The notes below the pieces were generated by a model. That model had not been told where the DNA came from. It was given only the letters and a program-made list of their open reading frames with translations, and ran no database searches. DNA of 64,000 bases from Reyranella aquatilis. Lineage in GTDB: Bacteria > Pseudomonadota > Alphaproteobacteria > Reyranellales > Reyranellaceae. Each line of letters begins with the position of its first letter. The stretch's first letter is position 1. The position numbers and the translations under genes are program-made. Of this stretch, positions 25,791 to 37,573 are shown piece after piece. Location: contig NZ_JAJISD010000016.1 in the NCBI RefSeq assembly GCF_020880995.1, positions 43,206 through 107,205 on the forward strand, read 5' to 3'.

Positions 25791-27371
25791 CTACTTCTTG
25801 GTGATGTTCCACATCACCGGCACGGGGCCGGGCAGCCAGCCGCTGATGCGGTCCTTGCGGTAGGCGCCGAACGCCTTGTACTGCCCGAGCACGATGTACG
25901 TGGCCTGGTCCATCACGCGGTCGGATACGGCCATGGCGATCTCCTTCTGCTTCGCCGGATCGCTTTCCTTGGCGTAGGACGAGCGCAGCTTCTCCATCTC
26001 GGGATCGCACGGCCAGCCGAACCAGGCCTTGTCGCAGCCGCCGCTTGTGAAGGCGTTGCCTGCGGGATTGTCGGCATCGACCGTGACGGTCGTCGTGTAG
26101 AAGATGTTCCAGCCGCCCTGCGCCGGCGGATCCTTCTTGGCGCGGCGAGTCACGACGGTCTGCCAGTCCATCGCCTGCAGATCGACCTTGAAGCCCACCT
26201 TCTCCAGCGCCTGCTTGCCGACCGGCGGAAGCTGGTTGGAGGAGAGGAGGTCGGTCGCCTGCATCATGACGATCGGGGTGCCGTCGTAGCCGCTCTCCTT
26301 CAGGAGCTGGCGCGCCTTCTCCAAGTCGGGCTTGATCAGGAGGTTGCCGTAGCTCTTCTCATAGGGCGAGCCGCAGACCAGCGGCGCGTTGCAGACCCGG
26401 TAGATCTCGGGGTCGCCCACCTGGGCTCGAAGAAAGTCCTCCTGGGCGATCGCATACATCGCCGCCTGCCGCGCCTTCACGTTGTTGAACGGCGGGTGCA
26501 GGTGGTTGAAGCGCATGATGATCTGACTGCCCTGCGCGTTCCAGCCGTAGAGCGAGACGTTCTTGTCGGCCTTCAGCAGCGGAAAGAGATCGGGCACCGG
26601 GATTTCGATCAGGTCGATCTCACCCTGGACGAGCGCGTTGACCGCCGTGCTCGGGTCGGAGATCGCCTGCCATTCGACACGGTCGATCTTCGCCACCTTG
26701 CCGCCGGCCAGCATCGAGGGCGGCTCGGCGCGCGGCTTGTACTTGGTGTTCTTGGTGTAGACGACCTTCTCGCCGGGCTTCCACTCGTCCTTCTTGAAGA
26801 TGAAGGGGCCCGAGCCGGTATAGTCGTCGATCTGCTTGAACGGGTCGGTTTCGGCGACCCGCTTGGGCATCATGAAGGGTACCGTGGAAGACGGCTTGCC
26901 CAGCGCCTCGATGACGAGGCCGAAAGGCTCTTTCAGCACGATCTGGAAGGTCTTGGCGTCGACGACCTTCAGGCTGCCGGTCGCCGCCATCATCTGCTGG
27001 CCGAGCGAATCGCGGGCGCCCCAGCGCTTGATCGAGGCGACGCAGTCCTCCGCCGTCACCGGCTGGCCGTCGTGCCACTCCAGCCCCTCGCGCAGGGTAA
27101 AGGTCCAGGTGAGCTTGTCGTCCGAGACCTCGTACTTGTCGACCATCTGCGGCCGGATGCGCAGTTCGGCGTCCTTGGCGAACAGCGTATCGTAGATCAT
27201 GTAGCCGTGGTTCCGGGTGATGAAGGCCGTCGTCCAGATCGGATCCAGCACCTTCAGGTCGGAATGGGCGACCATCTTCAGTGTCTGGGCCGACGCCGGC
27301 GCCGCAGTGGCGGCCGCCGTCGACAGGGCCAGACAGGCCGCCAGTTGTCCCAGTCTCCGCATGACGTGCAT
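25791..27371 (-). CDS. ABC transporter substrate-binding protein, family 5 (tandem copy B)
   Basis: Periplasmic binding protein of 526 residues with a signal peptide ending PASAQT. It has the same SBP_bac_5 motifs as the gene at 27551 (NHGYMIYDTLF, WHDGQPVTAEDC, GSGPFIFKKDEWKPGEKVVY). The two are near-identical over long stretches of both protein and DNA and lie head to tail, so this is a recent tandem duplication. Copy B has three residues (around PSSTVPFMMPK) where copy A reads PSTFMMPK. No permease or ATPase genes are near either copy. Divergence in the variable ligand-pocket positions could mean different ligands. Confidence 0.92.
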   Translation of the reverse strand: MHVMRRLGQLAACLALSTAAATAAPASAQTLKMVAHSDLKVLDPIWTTAFITRNHGYMIYDTLFAKDAELRIRPQMVDKYEVSDDKLTWTFTLREGLEWHDGQPVTAEDCVASIKRWGARDSLGQQMMAATGSLKVVDAKTFQIVLKEPFGLVIEALGKPSSTVPFMMPKRVAETDPFKQIDDYTGSGPFIFKKDEWKPGEKVVYTKNTKYKPRAEPPSMLAGGKVAKIDRVEWQAISDPSTAVNALVQGEIDLIEIPVPDLFPLLKADKNVSLYGWNAQGSQIIMRFNHLHPPFNNVKARQAAMYAIAQEDFLRAQVGDPEIYRVCNAPLVCGSPYEKSYGNLLIKPDLEKARQLLKESGYDGTPIVMMQATDLLSSNQLPPVGKQALEKVGFKVDLQAMDWQTVVTRRAKKDPPAQGGWNIFYTTTVTVDADNPAGNAFTSGGCDKAWFGWPCDPEMEKLRSSYAKESDPAKQKEIAMAVSDRVMDQATYIVLGQYKAFGAYRKDRISGWLPGPVPVMWNITKK

Positions 27372-27442
27372 GGTTTTGTGCTTCCCTTTGTTTTTTCCCA
27401 GACTTCACACAGGCTGCCACGAGCCGGACGAGGAATAAAGCG

Positions 27443-27460
27443 ATGTCGATGCCGACGGCT
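27443..27460 (+). pseudogene. Fossil 5' end of the DODA-type dioxygenase gene
   Basis: The bases ATGTCGATGCCGACG, preceded by a matching GAGCC-GACGAGGAA leader, repeat the start region of the dioxygenase gene at 29196. The match breaks off after about six codons. It lies upstream of binding-protein copy B exactly as the intact dioxygenase start lies upstream of copy A (offset about 1753 bases). It therefore marks the end of the duplicated segment and has no coding capacity. Confidence 0.75.
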
Positions 27461-27495
27461 TCGTGGCCTGAACCCGTCCCCCACGAAAGTGAAGA

Positions 27496-27522
27496 GGACC
27501 TTCGCCTGTCCGGCGAAGGTCC
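27496..27522 (-). terminator. Hairpin downstream of binding-protein copy A
   Basis: GGACCTTCGCC (27496-27506) and GGCGAAGGTCC (27512-27522) form a perfect 11-base stem with a 5-base loop, about 30 bases past the stop of the minus-strand gene at 27551. Only a weak pyrimidine tract follows (TCCTCTTCAC). Confidence 0.7.
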
Positions 27523-27550
27523 CCCAATCGACTCTGTCGGCGTGATGCTG

Positions 27551-29125
27551 CTATTTCTTGGTGATGTTCCACATCACCGGCACGGGGCCGGGCAGCCAGC
27601 CGGCGAGGCGGTCCTTGCGGTAGGCGCCGAACGCCTTGTACTGGCCGAGCACGATGTAGGTGCCCTGGTCCATGACGCGATCTGAGACGGCCAGGGCGAT
27701 CTCCTTGCGCTTGGCCGGATCGTTCTCCTTCGCGTAGGAGGAACGGAGCTTCTCCATCTCCGGATCGCAGGGCCAGCCGAACCAGGCCTTCTCGCAGCCG
27801 CCGCTGGTGAAGGAATTGCCCGCCGGGCTCTCGGCGCCGACCGTGACGGTGGTCGTGTAGAAGATGTTCCAGCCGCCCTGCGCCGGCGGATCCTTCTTGG
27901 CGCGGCGGGTCACGACCGTCTGCCAGTCCATGGACTGCAGGTCGACCTTGAAGCCCACCTTCTCGAGCGCTTGCTTGCCGACCGCGGGAAGCTGGTTGGC
28001 GGAGAGCAGGTCGGTCGCGTGCATCATGACGATCGGCGTGCCGTCATAACCGCTTTCCTTCAGGAGCTGCCGCGCCTTCTCGAGATCGGGCTTGATCAGC
28101 AGGTTGCCGTAGCTCTTCTCGTAAGGCGAGCCGCAGACCAGCGGCGCATTGCAGACCCGGTAGATGTCGGGGTCGCCGATCTGGGCGCGCAGGAAGTCCT
28201 CCTGGGCGATCGCATACATCGCCGCCTGCCGCGCCTTCAGGTTGTTGAAGGGCGGCTGGAGGTGGTTGAAGCGCATGATGATCTGGCTGCCCTGCGCGTT
28301 CCAGCCGTAGAGCTCGACGTTCTTGTCGGCCTTCAGCAGCGGGAAGAGATCGGGCACGGGAAGTTCGATCAGGTCGATCTCGCCCTGGACCAGGGCATTG
28401 ACCGCCGTGCTCGGGTCGGAAATCGCCAGCCATTCGACGCGGTCGACCTTCACCACCTTGCCGCCGGCCAGCATCGAGGGCGGCTCGGCGCGCGGCTTAT
28501 ACTTGGTGTTCTTGACGTAGACGACCTTCTCGCCGGGCTTCCATTCGTCCTTCTTGAAGATGAAGGGGCCGGAGCCGGTGTAGTCGTCGATCTGCTTGAA
28601 CGCGTCGGTTTCGGCGACTTTCTTGGGCATCATGAACGTAGAGGGCTTGCCCAGCGCCTCGAGGACGAGGCCGAACGGTTCCTTGAGCACGATCTGGAAG
28701 GTCTTGGCATCGACGGCGTTGATCGTTGCGAGGGCGGCCGTCATCTGCTGGCCGATCGGGTCTCGGACGGCCCAGCGCTTGATCGAGGCGATGCAGTCCT
28801 CGGCGGTGACCGGCTGGCCGTCATGCCATGCCAGGCCGTCGCGCAGGGTGAAGGTCCACGTCAGCTTGTCGGCCGAGGCCTCGTACTTGTCGACCATCTG
28901 TGGCTGGATGCGCAGGTCGGCATCCTGGGCGAACAGCGTGTCGTAGATCATGTAGCCGTGGTTCCGGGTGATGAAAGCGCTCGTCCAGACCGGATCCAGG
29001 ACCTTCAAATCGGAATGGGCGACCATCTTCAGGGTCTGCGCCGAGGTCGGGCCCGCCACCGCCCCTGCCGCCGTCGACAAGGCCAGACAGGCCGCGATCT
29101 GTCGCAATCTCCGCATAACGTGCAT
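27551..29125 (-). CDS. ABC transporter substrate-binding protein, family 5 (tandem copy A)
   Basis: Periplasmic binding protein of 524 residues. The signal peptide begins MHVMRRLRQIAAC and ends PTSAQT. The SBP_bac_5 fold motifs are complete (GLAWHDGQPVTAEDC, DDYTGSGPFIFKKDEW, a C-terminal YIVLGQYKAFGAYRKDRL). It is the sister of the gene at 25791 and more distantly related to that at 18298. It shares a 70-base divergent promoter region with the dioxygenase gene at 29196. The conserved pairing of this type of binding protein with the dioxygenase suggests uptake of a substrate-related compound, but there is no direct evidence. Confidence 0.92.
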   Translation of the reverse strand: MHVMRRLRQIAACLALSTAAGAVAGPTSAQTLKMVAHSDLKVLDPVWTSAFITRNHGYMIYDTLFAQDADLRIQPQMVDKYEASADKLTWTFTLRDGLAWHDGQPVTAEDCIASIKRWAVRDPIGQQMTAALATINAVDAKTFQIVLKEPFGLVLEALGKPSTFMMPKKVAETDAFKQIDDYTGSGPFIFKKDEWKPGEKVVYVKNTKYKPRAEPPSMLAGGKVVKVDRVEWLAISDPSTAVNALVQGEIDLIELPVPDLFPLLKADKNVELYGWNAQGSQIIMRFNHLQPPFNNLKARQAAMYAIAQEDFLRAQIGDPDIYRVCNAPLVCGSPYEKSYGNLLIKPDLEKARQLLKESGYDGTPIVMMHATDLLSANQLPAVGKQALEKVGFKVDLQSMDWQTVVTRRAKKDPPAQGGWNIFYTTTVTVGAESPAGNSFTSGGCEKAWFGWPCDPEMEKLRSSYAKENDPAKRKEIALAVSDRVMDQGTYIVLGQYKAFGAYRKDRLAGWLPGPVPVMWNITKK

Positions 29126-29195
29126 GATTTACTCTTTACCCCCTTTGCAACACCAATACTCACGCAGGCTGCCGCGAGCCGACGAGGAACAAGCA

Positions 29196-29960
29196 ATGTC
29201 GATGCCGACGATTTTCGTTTCCCACGGCGCGCCGACGCTCATCATGAGCGACGCACCCGCGCGCGCCTTCCTGGCGAGTCTGGGTCAGCAAATTCCGCGC
29301 CCGACCGGCATCGTGGCGGTATCGGCGCACTGGGATACCGACCTGCCGGCTGTCTCGGTCGTCCGCAGGCCCGACACGATCCACGACTTCTACGGATTTC
29401 CCGAGCCGCTCTACCAACTGCGCTACGCCGCGCCGGGAGCGCCGCAGCTGGCGGAAAAGGTGGCAAAGCTCACAGGGGCCGCGCACGATCATCATCGCGG
29501 TCTCGACCATGGCGCCTGGGTGCCGGCGATGCTGGCTTGGCCCGAGGCCGACATCCCGATCTTCCAGCTGTCGGTCCAGCCGGACCTTGGCCCGGCGCAC
29601 CACATCGCGCTCGGCCGAAAGCTTGCATCGCTGCGCGAGGAGGGTGTGCTGGTGATGGGCAGCGGCAGCGCCATCCACAATCTTCGGGCGCTGGTTCGCG
29701 GCGCCGGACCGTCGGAGCCCGAGCCCTGGGCGCAGGCCTTCGACGACTGGCTGGCCGATGCGGTGGAGAAGGGCGACGAGGAGGGCCTCGCCGATTACCG
29801 CGCCCGCGCGCCTTACGCGCGCGAGGCGCATCCGACCGACGAGCACTTCCTGCCGCTGCACGTGGCCTACGGCGCTGCCGGCCCCGGAGCGAAGGGAAGG
29901 GCGCTGCATCGCAGCTTCACGCTGGGAAACCTCTCGATGGCCGCGTACGCCTTCGGCTAG
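29196..29960 (+). CDS. DODA-type extradiol ring-opening dioxygenase (YgiD-like)
   Basis: Class III (LigB-type) extradiol dioxygenase family protein of 254 residues, related to 4,5-DOPA dioxygenase and E. coli YgiD. The metal- and catalysis-related histidines are visible in FVSHGAPTL, VSAHWDTDL, LDHGAWVPA and EHFLPLHVAYGA. The family cleaves catechol-type rings with a non-haem metal. ATG 29196 is used, because upstream codons fall in the divergent promoter region. It is divergent from binding-protein copy A; its natural substrate is unknown. Confidence 0.9.
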   Translation: MSMPTIFVSHGAPTLIMSDAPARAFLASLGQQIPRPTGIVAVSAHWDTDLPAVSVVRRPDTIHDFYGFPEPLYQLRYAAPGAPQLAEKVAKLTGAAHDHHRGLDHGAWVPAMLAWPEADIPIFQLSVQPDLGPAHHIALGRKLASLREEGVLVMGSGSAIHNLRALVRGAGPSEPEPWAQAFDDWLADAVEKGDEEGLADYRARAPYAREAHPTDEHFLPLHVAYGAAGPGAKGRALHRSFTLGNLSMAAYAFG

Positions 29961-30002
29961 GGGCGTTCATGCGCCACGGCGGCATGTTCCGGTGGGCCAG
30001 CC

Positions 30003-33000
30003 TCAAATCATGAGGTCGTATTCGTGCATTGCATGCGCGGCGGTGAGGGCAGCGGTCCACTCCGCGACGGCGCTGGCATCCTTGGCGACGATATTGGCCA
30101 GGGAGAGTTCCGCGAGGGAGACGCCGGTCAGCGTGTAGCTCTGGTTGTTTCCCTCGATGGTGATGACGGTCGAGCCGTTGGCTTCGGCGATGGAGAAATG
30201 GTCCCGGGCCATCCAGCTGAAGTCGAGCGTGTCGAGCGCGGTGTCGAAGTCGATCGCCTTGTTGGTGCCCCAGGCCCAGGTGATTGCGAACGTGTCGGCC
30301 TGGCCGTTGCCGACATGGCCCTGGTCCGGCGCCGGATCGTCGTTGACGATGGTGCCGACCGCGGTCGCATCGGCGATGGTGGCGCCGCTGGCATTGGAGA
30401 GTGCGACCGTGAAGGTCTCGTTCGCCTCGAACGCGGTGTCGCCGCCGATCTCGACATGCACGGTCTTCGATGTTTCGCCCGCCGCGAAGGTGAGGCTGCC
30501 GCTGGTGGCCGCATAGTCCGAGCCCGCCGTCGCCGTGCCGTTCGCGGTCATATAGGCCACCGTCACCGCCCCCGTGGCGGCCTTGTCGAGCGTCACGGTG
30601 AACATGAAGTGGGCGTGCTCACCATTGCCCTCGACGACCGCGAGGTCGGCGATCGAGAGGGCCGGCAGGAGCGGGGTGTCGTCGTCGTCGAGGATGGTCC
30701 CGATGGCGGTGCCGTCGGCGATCGTGGCGCCGGTGGGCGCGGAGAGATTGACGGTAAAGGTCTCGTTGCCCTCGGCGAGCACGTCGCCCGCGATGTCCAC
30801 GTGGACCATCTTCGAGGTCTCGCCGGCGGCGAAAGTGACGGTGCCGCTCGCGGCCATATAGTCCGCGCCGGCCGTGGCGGTGCCGTTGGCGGTGGAATAG
30901 GCCACCGTCACCGGGCCGTCGGCCGCCCGATCGAGCATCACCTCGAACATGAAGTGGGAATGTCCGCCATTGCCTTCCGTCACCGAGAGATCGGCGATGG
31001 AAAGCGCGGGCAACGCACCGCCGTCGCTTCCGGTCACGCCATCGGTCGCGCCGGACGCTCCCGCCACCGAGCCGCCGCCGGCGATCGGCAGATTGAAGTC
31101 GAGGATCTGGGCATTCGAGACCTGCCCCACGCCGATCTTGCCGGACACGTCGTCCTCGCGGACCTGTGTGAAGGTGAACTCGAAATTGCTCGCCGAAAGT
31201 TCGGCCCGCGTGACGCCGAGCAGGATGAGCTTCTGGCCGGTGCTGAGATCGGCGATGACCACGCCTTCGCTGCCCTCGGTCATCGTGATGTTTTCGCGGC
31301 TGCCGTAGAACTTGAAGCTCACCACGTCGGCCGCAGGATCGAACGTCACCCGGTCCACCTGCCCGACTTCATGGGAGCGCATGTAGACGGTGTCGGCGGC
31401 GAGCACCGGTCCGTTCTCCCAGGCGAGCGCGCCGCTCAGCGCTTCCCGCAGATGGTTGTTGTCGATGAACGTGAAGTTCTCGACCGACAGGTCGGCGAGG
31501 CGCACGCCCTGCACGATCACCGTCTCGCCACTCCACGGGCTCAAGAAGCCGAAGCCCTGGGGCGTGTCGATGACGATGAAGGAATGGATGTTGGCATTGC
31601 CGAGATCGATCCTGTCCAGCGCCGGATCGAAGCCGACGATATCGGCGCCGCTGACGGAATTGACGAGATAGGTCCTGCCCGTGCCCGTACCCGGATCCTG
31701 CATCGTGTCGTCGTCGGTGATCTGGCCCGCCGCCGTGGCGTCGGCGATGGTCGCGCCGGTGGCATTGGAAAGGGTGAGCGAAAAGGTCTCGCTCGCCTCG
31801 GGCGCGGTGTCGCCGTTGACGGCCACATGCACCATCTTCGAGGTTTCGCCGGCCGCGAAGGTCAGTGTTCCGGAGAGCGCTGCATAATCGGATCCTGCGT
31901 TCGCGGTGCCGTTGGCGGTGGCATAGCTCACCGTCACGGGAGCGGTCGCGGCCTTGTCGAGCGTGACGACGAACATCAGTTCGGTGGCGCCCGAATTCCC
32001 CTCGCGCATCGACACGTCGCTCACGGAGAGTGCCGGCAGGGTGGCGGCCGCATCGTCGTTGGCGAGGGTGCCGGTCGCCGAACCGTCGGCAATGGTCGCG
32101 CCGGCGGCATTGGTCAGGCGGATGGTGAAGGCCTCGTTGCCTTCGGTCACCGTGTCGCCGTTGACCGTCACCTGGATGGTCTTGGACGTTTCTCCAGCCG
32201 CGAAGACGAGGCTGCCGCTGGCTGCGACATAGTCGCTGCCGGCCGTGGCGGTGCCGTCGGCGGTGGCGTAGGCGACCGTCACCGGGCCGCTCACCGCCGT
32301 CGATAGAAGGACGGTGAAGGTCATCAGCCTGGTGCCGGAGTTCCCCTCCTGCACCGATACGTCGGCGAGGGACAGGCTGGGTAGCGCGGGCCCCGCGGTG
32401 TCGAGGGCCGCGTCCCATTTCTGGATCGCGCCCGCGTCCTTGGCGCGGATGTTGGCGAGGCTCAGTTCGGCGAGCGTCACGCCGTCGAGCCGGTAGGTCT
32501 GGTTGTTGCCGGTGATGGTGATGACCACCGAGCCGCCCACTTCGGCGATCGAGAAATTGTCCTTCTGGAACCAGCCGAAATCGAGGACGTCGAGGCCGGG
32601 GTCGAAGGCGAGGACCGTGTTGGTGCCCCACATCCAGCCGATGGTGGTGACGGTGACCGTGCCATCGCCCCCCGGCGCGCCGCCGTCTCCGGTGCCTCCG
32701 CCCCCCGTGGAACCGCCATCCGACTGCGTGCCGTCCCAGCCCGAATAGTCGGAGACGGTGCCGTCGCCGTTGAAGTCGTCGCTCCAGAGCTCCTCGGCGA
32801 AGGCGAGCGTCTTGCCGGTCTCGTGGGCGGCGATCAGGGTGGAGTAGCCCGGCGCGTCGTAGGCGCCGAACTGCTGGATGTATTTGAGGATCGAGGTGCC
32901 GTACTCGTCGGCCGAGGCGCTGCCGTTGTTGAGCAGATCCAGCGTGCCCCAGGCGCCGCGCAGATGGGCGGCGGCCAGGATGCCGGTGAGGGTCAGCGTG

Positions 33001-33473
33001 ACGGTGACGCTCTGCCCGCTGGTGTCCACATAGGTGCGCTGGCTGCCGATCAGCGCGTCAAGGCTGGTGCCTTTGGCCTCGAGCCCGCTCTCGATCACGT
33101 CGAGGTTGTAGCCGAAGGCGTCGAGGATGATGGATTCCTGGAGGTCGGTCTTGAGGGTGGCCAGGCTGTCGACGCCGTTCTTGCCGGTGAACTGGCCGGT
33201 CCACAGGTTGCCGGTGTTGCCCTGGTAGTAACCGAGGTCGATCAGCAGCGGCTCGCCGAACTGATAGCCGACGAAGCCGAGCGCATTCACGGAGGTGTAC
33301 TGCATGTCGCGCCAGGAGAGCTGGCCGGCCTGGTAGGCGTTCCAGTTGGCGTCGCCCACCCAGCTTCGGATCTGCCATTCGGTGATCTGTCCCGAAACAT
33401 AGCGGTCGTAGTCGACACCCGATTCGAATGCCCGCAGCGCGTCCAGAAACTCGGTGAAAGTGCCGTTCGACAT
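30003..33473 (-). CDS. Large modular Calx-beta protein, probably secreted or surface-attached
   Basis: An acidic 1156-residue protein without a classical signal peptide. An N-terminal unit (about 1-240, unrecognised, starting with FLDALRAFESGVDYDRY) ends in an EF-hand-like loop DFNGDGTVSD and a Gly-rich linker. Then come four Calx-beta domains, each with an EGN motif, TATAGSDY-type strand and FAAGETSK. Among them are four copies of a roughly 85-residue module, marked by W-GTN or similar, FDPxxDxxDF and a VTLAELSLANI-type strand. Two of these modules sit between Calx-beta 2 and 3, one before Calx-beta 1 and one at the C-terminus. Low cysteine, repeats and acidity fit type I secretion, inferred only. 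The ATG at 33473 is used. Confidence 0.85.
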   Translation of the reverse strand: MSNGTFTEFLDALRAFESGVDYDRYVSGQITEWQIRSWVGDANWNAYQAGQLSWRDMQYTSVNALGFVGYQFGEPLLIDLGYYQGNTGNLWTGQFTGKNGVDSLATLKTDLQESIILDAFGYNLDVIESGLEAKGTSLDALIGSQRTYVDTSGQSVTVTLTLTGILAAAHLRGAWGTLDLLNNGSASADEYGTSILKYIQQFGAYDAPGYSTLIAAHETGKTLAFAEELWSDDFNGDGTVSDYSGWDGTQSDGGSTGGGGTGDGGAPGGDGTVTVTTIGWMWGTNTVLAFDPGLDVLDFGWFQKDNFSIAEVGGSVVITITGNNQTYRLDGVTLAELSLANIRAKDAGAIQKWDAALDTAGPALPSLSLADVSVQEGNSGTRLMTFTVLLSTAVSGPVTVAYATADGTATAGSDYVAASGSLVFAAGETSKTIQVTVNGDTVTEGNEAFTIRLTNAAGATIADGSATGTLANDDAAATLPALSVSDVSMREGNSGATELMFVVTLDKAATAPVTVSYATANGTANAGSDYAALSGTLTFAAGETSKMVHVAVNGDTAPEASETFSLTLSNATGATIADATAAGQITDDDTMQDPGTGTGRTYLVNSVSGADIVGFDPALDRIDLGNANIHSFIVIDTPQGFGFLSPWSGETVIVQGVRLADLSVENFTFIDNNHLREALSGALAWENGPVLAADTVYMRSHEVGQVDRVTFDPAADVVSFKFYGSRENITMTEGSEGVVIADLSTGQKLILLGVTRAELSASNFEFTFTQVREDDVSGKIGVGQVSNAQILDFNLPIAGGGSVAGASGATDGVTGSDGGALPALSIADLSVTEGNGGHSHFMFEVMLDRAADGPVTVAYSTANGTATAGADYMAASGTVTFAAGETSKMVHVDIAGDVLAEGNETFTVNLSAPTGATIADGTAIGTILDDDDTPLLPALSIADLAVVEGNGEHAHFMFTVTLDKAATGAVTVAYMTANGTATAGSDYAATSGSLTFAAGETSKTVHVEIGGDTAFEANETFTVALSNASGATIADATAVGTIVNDDPAPDQGHVGNGQADTFAITWAWGTNKAIDFDTALDTLDFSWMARDHFSIAEANGSTVITIEGNNQSYTLTGVSLAELSLANIVAKDASAVAEWTAALTAAHAMHEYDLMI

Positions 33474-33694
33474 GACGCGCCCCCAACTTCGACTCAAAGG
33501 TCGGTGCCGCCAACGTGCACGGCCCGTACCCAGACCATAATCGTTCGATATCGCACGCGTCGCAGGCGGCGATGCCGATCACGGATTGATCACACCAGCC
33601 GACCTGCGAGCATCAACGAGCGAAGACATCGCGACGGCGCGATCCGGCGAGGGGACTGCCGGCGCGCGGCGGCCGATTTCAGCAACCGGACCCC

Positions 33695-33727
33695 AAAGAA
33701 AAACCGCGGGGTACGAGCCCGCGGTTT
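33695..33727 (-). terminator. Terminator of the pur-bolA-grxD operon
   Basis: On the minus strand AAACCGCGGG pairs with CCCGCGGTTT (arms 33718-33727 and 33701-33710, 7-base loop) and is followed by TTTCTTTGG. It lies about 70 bases after the grxD stop. The rest of the 325-base gap 33474-33798 shows no gene, only the presumed promoter of the Calx-beta gene near 33480-33560. Confidence 0.85.
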
Positions 33728-33798
33728 CGTCGATCCTTGCTTGGCGGCGGGGGCTCGCGCTTCGCGTCGCGAAGCACGGCGCCCGTCCGGGGACGGCG

Positions 33799-34140
<342 letters not shown>

Positions 34141-34194
34141 GATCGATCTCCGTGAAGCGCCGACGGGGCGCGGGGTTGCCCGAATATAGGGCGT

Positions 34195-34431
34195 TCAGGG
34201 CCTCTGCGCCATGGTGGTCAGCTTGAGCGCGTGCAGGACCCCGCCCATGCGGCCGCCCAGGGCGCCATAGACCGCCTGGTGCTGCTGGATCTTGGATTTG
34301 CCGGCGAACGAGGCGGAAATGACCGTAGCGGCATAGTGGTCTCCGTCGCCAGCCAGGTCCTGGATCTCGACCTCGGCGTCGGGGATGCCCTCCTTGATCA
34401 GGCGGACGATGTCGTCGGCGTGCATCGGCAT
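34195..34431 (-). CDS. bolA: BolA family protein
   Basis: A 78-residue BolA-fold protein, partner of CGFS glutaredoxins in iron-sulfur trafficking. The sequence MHADDIVRLIKEGIPDAEVEI opens the fold, and the conserved His of the cluster-binding region is in SKIQQHQAVYGAL. The short length and GGRMGGVLHALKL tail match the YrbA/IbaG-like alphaproteobacterial form. It lies 11 bases after purL and before grxD. Confidence 0.92.
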   Translation of the reverse strand: MPMHADDIVRLIKEGIPDAEVEIQDLAGDGDHYAATVISASFAGKSKIQQHQAVYGALGGRMGGVLHALKLTTMAQRP

Positions 34432-34442
34432 GGCGGTACTCC

Positions 34443-36725
<2,283 letters not shown>

Positions 36726-36735
36726 TTGGAATTCC

Positions 36736-37425
36736 TCACGAAAGCGCCTCGACCATGCCCTCGAACAGGCCGCGGCCGTCGGTGCCGCCGAACATCGGCT
36801 CCACTGCGTTCTCCGGATGGGGCATCAGGCCCAGCACCGTCTTGGTCTCGTTGAACACGCCGGCGATGTTGCTGCTCGAGCCGTTGGGATTGCCGCGTCC
36901 GTCGACCGTACCGTCGGGCGCGCAGTAGCGGAACGCGATCTGGCCGCGATCCTCGAGCTTCTTCATCGTGTCGGGGTCGGCGAAGTAGTTGCCCTCGGCG
37001 TGGGCGACCGGGACCTTGATCACCTGGCCCGCCTGATAGCGGTTGGTGAACAGGCTCTGGCTGGTCTCGACCTTGAGATGGACGTCGGCGCAGACGAACT
37101 TGAGGTGCGAGTTGCGCATCAGCGTGCCCGGCAGCAGGCCGGCCTCGGTCACGATCTGGAAGCCGTTGCAGATGCCCAGCACGGGCACGCCCTGGGCCGC
37201 ACGCTTCTTCACCTCGGCCATCACCGGCGACTGTGCCGCCATCGCGCCGCAGCGCAGATAGTCGCCGTAGGAGAAGCCGCCTGGCACCACGATCAGGTCG
37301 ACCTTCTCGAAGTCGCCGTCGCCATGCCACACCAACGAGGGCCGCCGGCCGGTCACCAGCTCGAGCGCCTGCGCCACATCGCCTTCGCGGTTGGAGCCGG
37401 GGAAGACGAGGATTGCTGATTTCAT
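36736..37425 (-). CDS. purQ: Phosphoribosylformylglycinamidine synthase glutaminase subunit PurQ
   Basis: Class I glutamine amidotransferase of 229 residues that feeds ammonia to PurL. The nucleophile Cys is in VLGICNGFQ, and His/Glu of the triad are in LMPHPENAVE. It starts MKSAILVFPGSNREGD as typical PurQ. It is separated from purS by a 148-base gap filled by a palindromic repeat, while purL follows at ten bases. Confidence 0.97.
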   Translation of the reverse strand: MKSAILVFPGSNREGDVAQALELVTGRRPSLVWHGDGDFEKVDLIVVPGGFSYGDYLRCGAMAAQSPVMAEVKKRAAQGVPVLGICNGFQIVTEAGLLPGTLMRNSHLKFVCADVHLKVETSQSLFTNRYQAGQVIKVPVAHAEGNYFADPDTMKKLEDRGQIAFRYCAPDGTVDGRGNPNGSSSNIAGVFNETKTVLGLMPHPENAVEPMFGGTDGRGLFEGMVEALS

Positions 37426-37450
37426 ATCCGCCTGTCCTTTTCAGTCAGGA

Positions 37451-37560
37451 CCTCACCCTGAGGAGCGCTCCGCAGGAGCGCGTCTCGAAGGGTCGGCACG
37501 AGCACCGCGTCCGTTGCCCATCCTTCGAGACGCGCGCGGTGCGCGCTCCTCAGGATGAGG
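37451..37560. repeat. Bipartite palindromic dispersed repeat, copy 2 (inside the pur operon)
   Basis: Two imperfect palindromes facing each other. The left one is CCTCACCCTGAGGAGCG...CGCGTCTCGAAGGG, then a spacer with ACGAGCACC and GTTGCCCAT. The right one is CCTTCGAGACGCGC...GCGCTCCTCAGGATGAGG. Same layout and spacer words as 53003-53110. It would form long stem-loops in the purS-purQ mRNA. Confidence 0.85.
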
Positions 37561-37573
37561 TTCATCTTCGCCA

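Noticed and set aside
30024..32306. Long plus-strand open frame of 760 codons
   Set aside because: It lies opposite the Calx-beta protein gene; its His/Arg/Gly-rich translation is what GC-rich antisense frames give, and no start signal or domain is seen.
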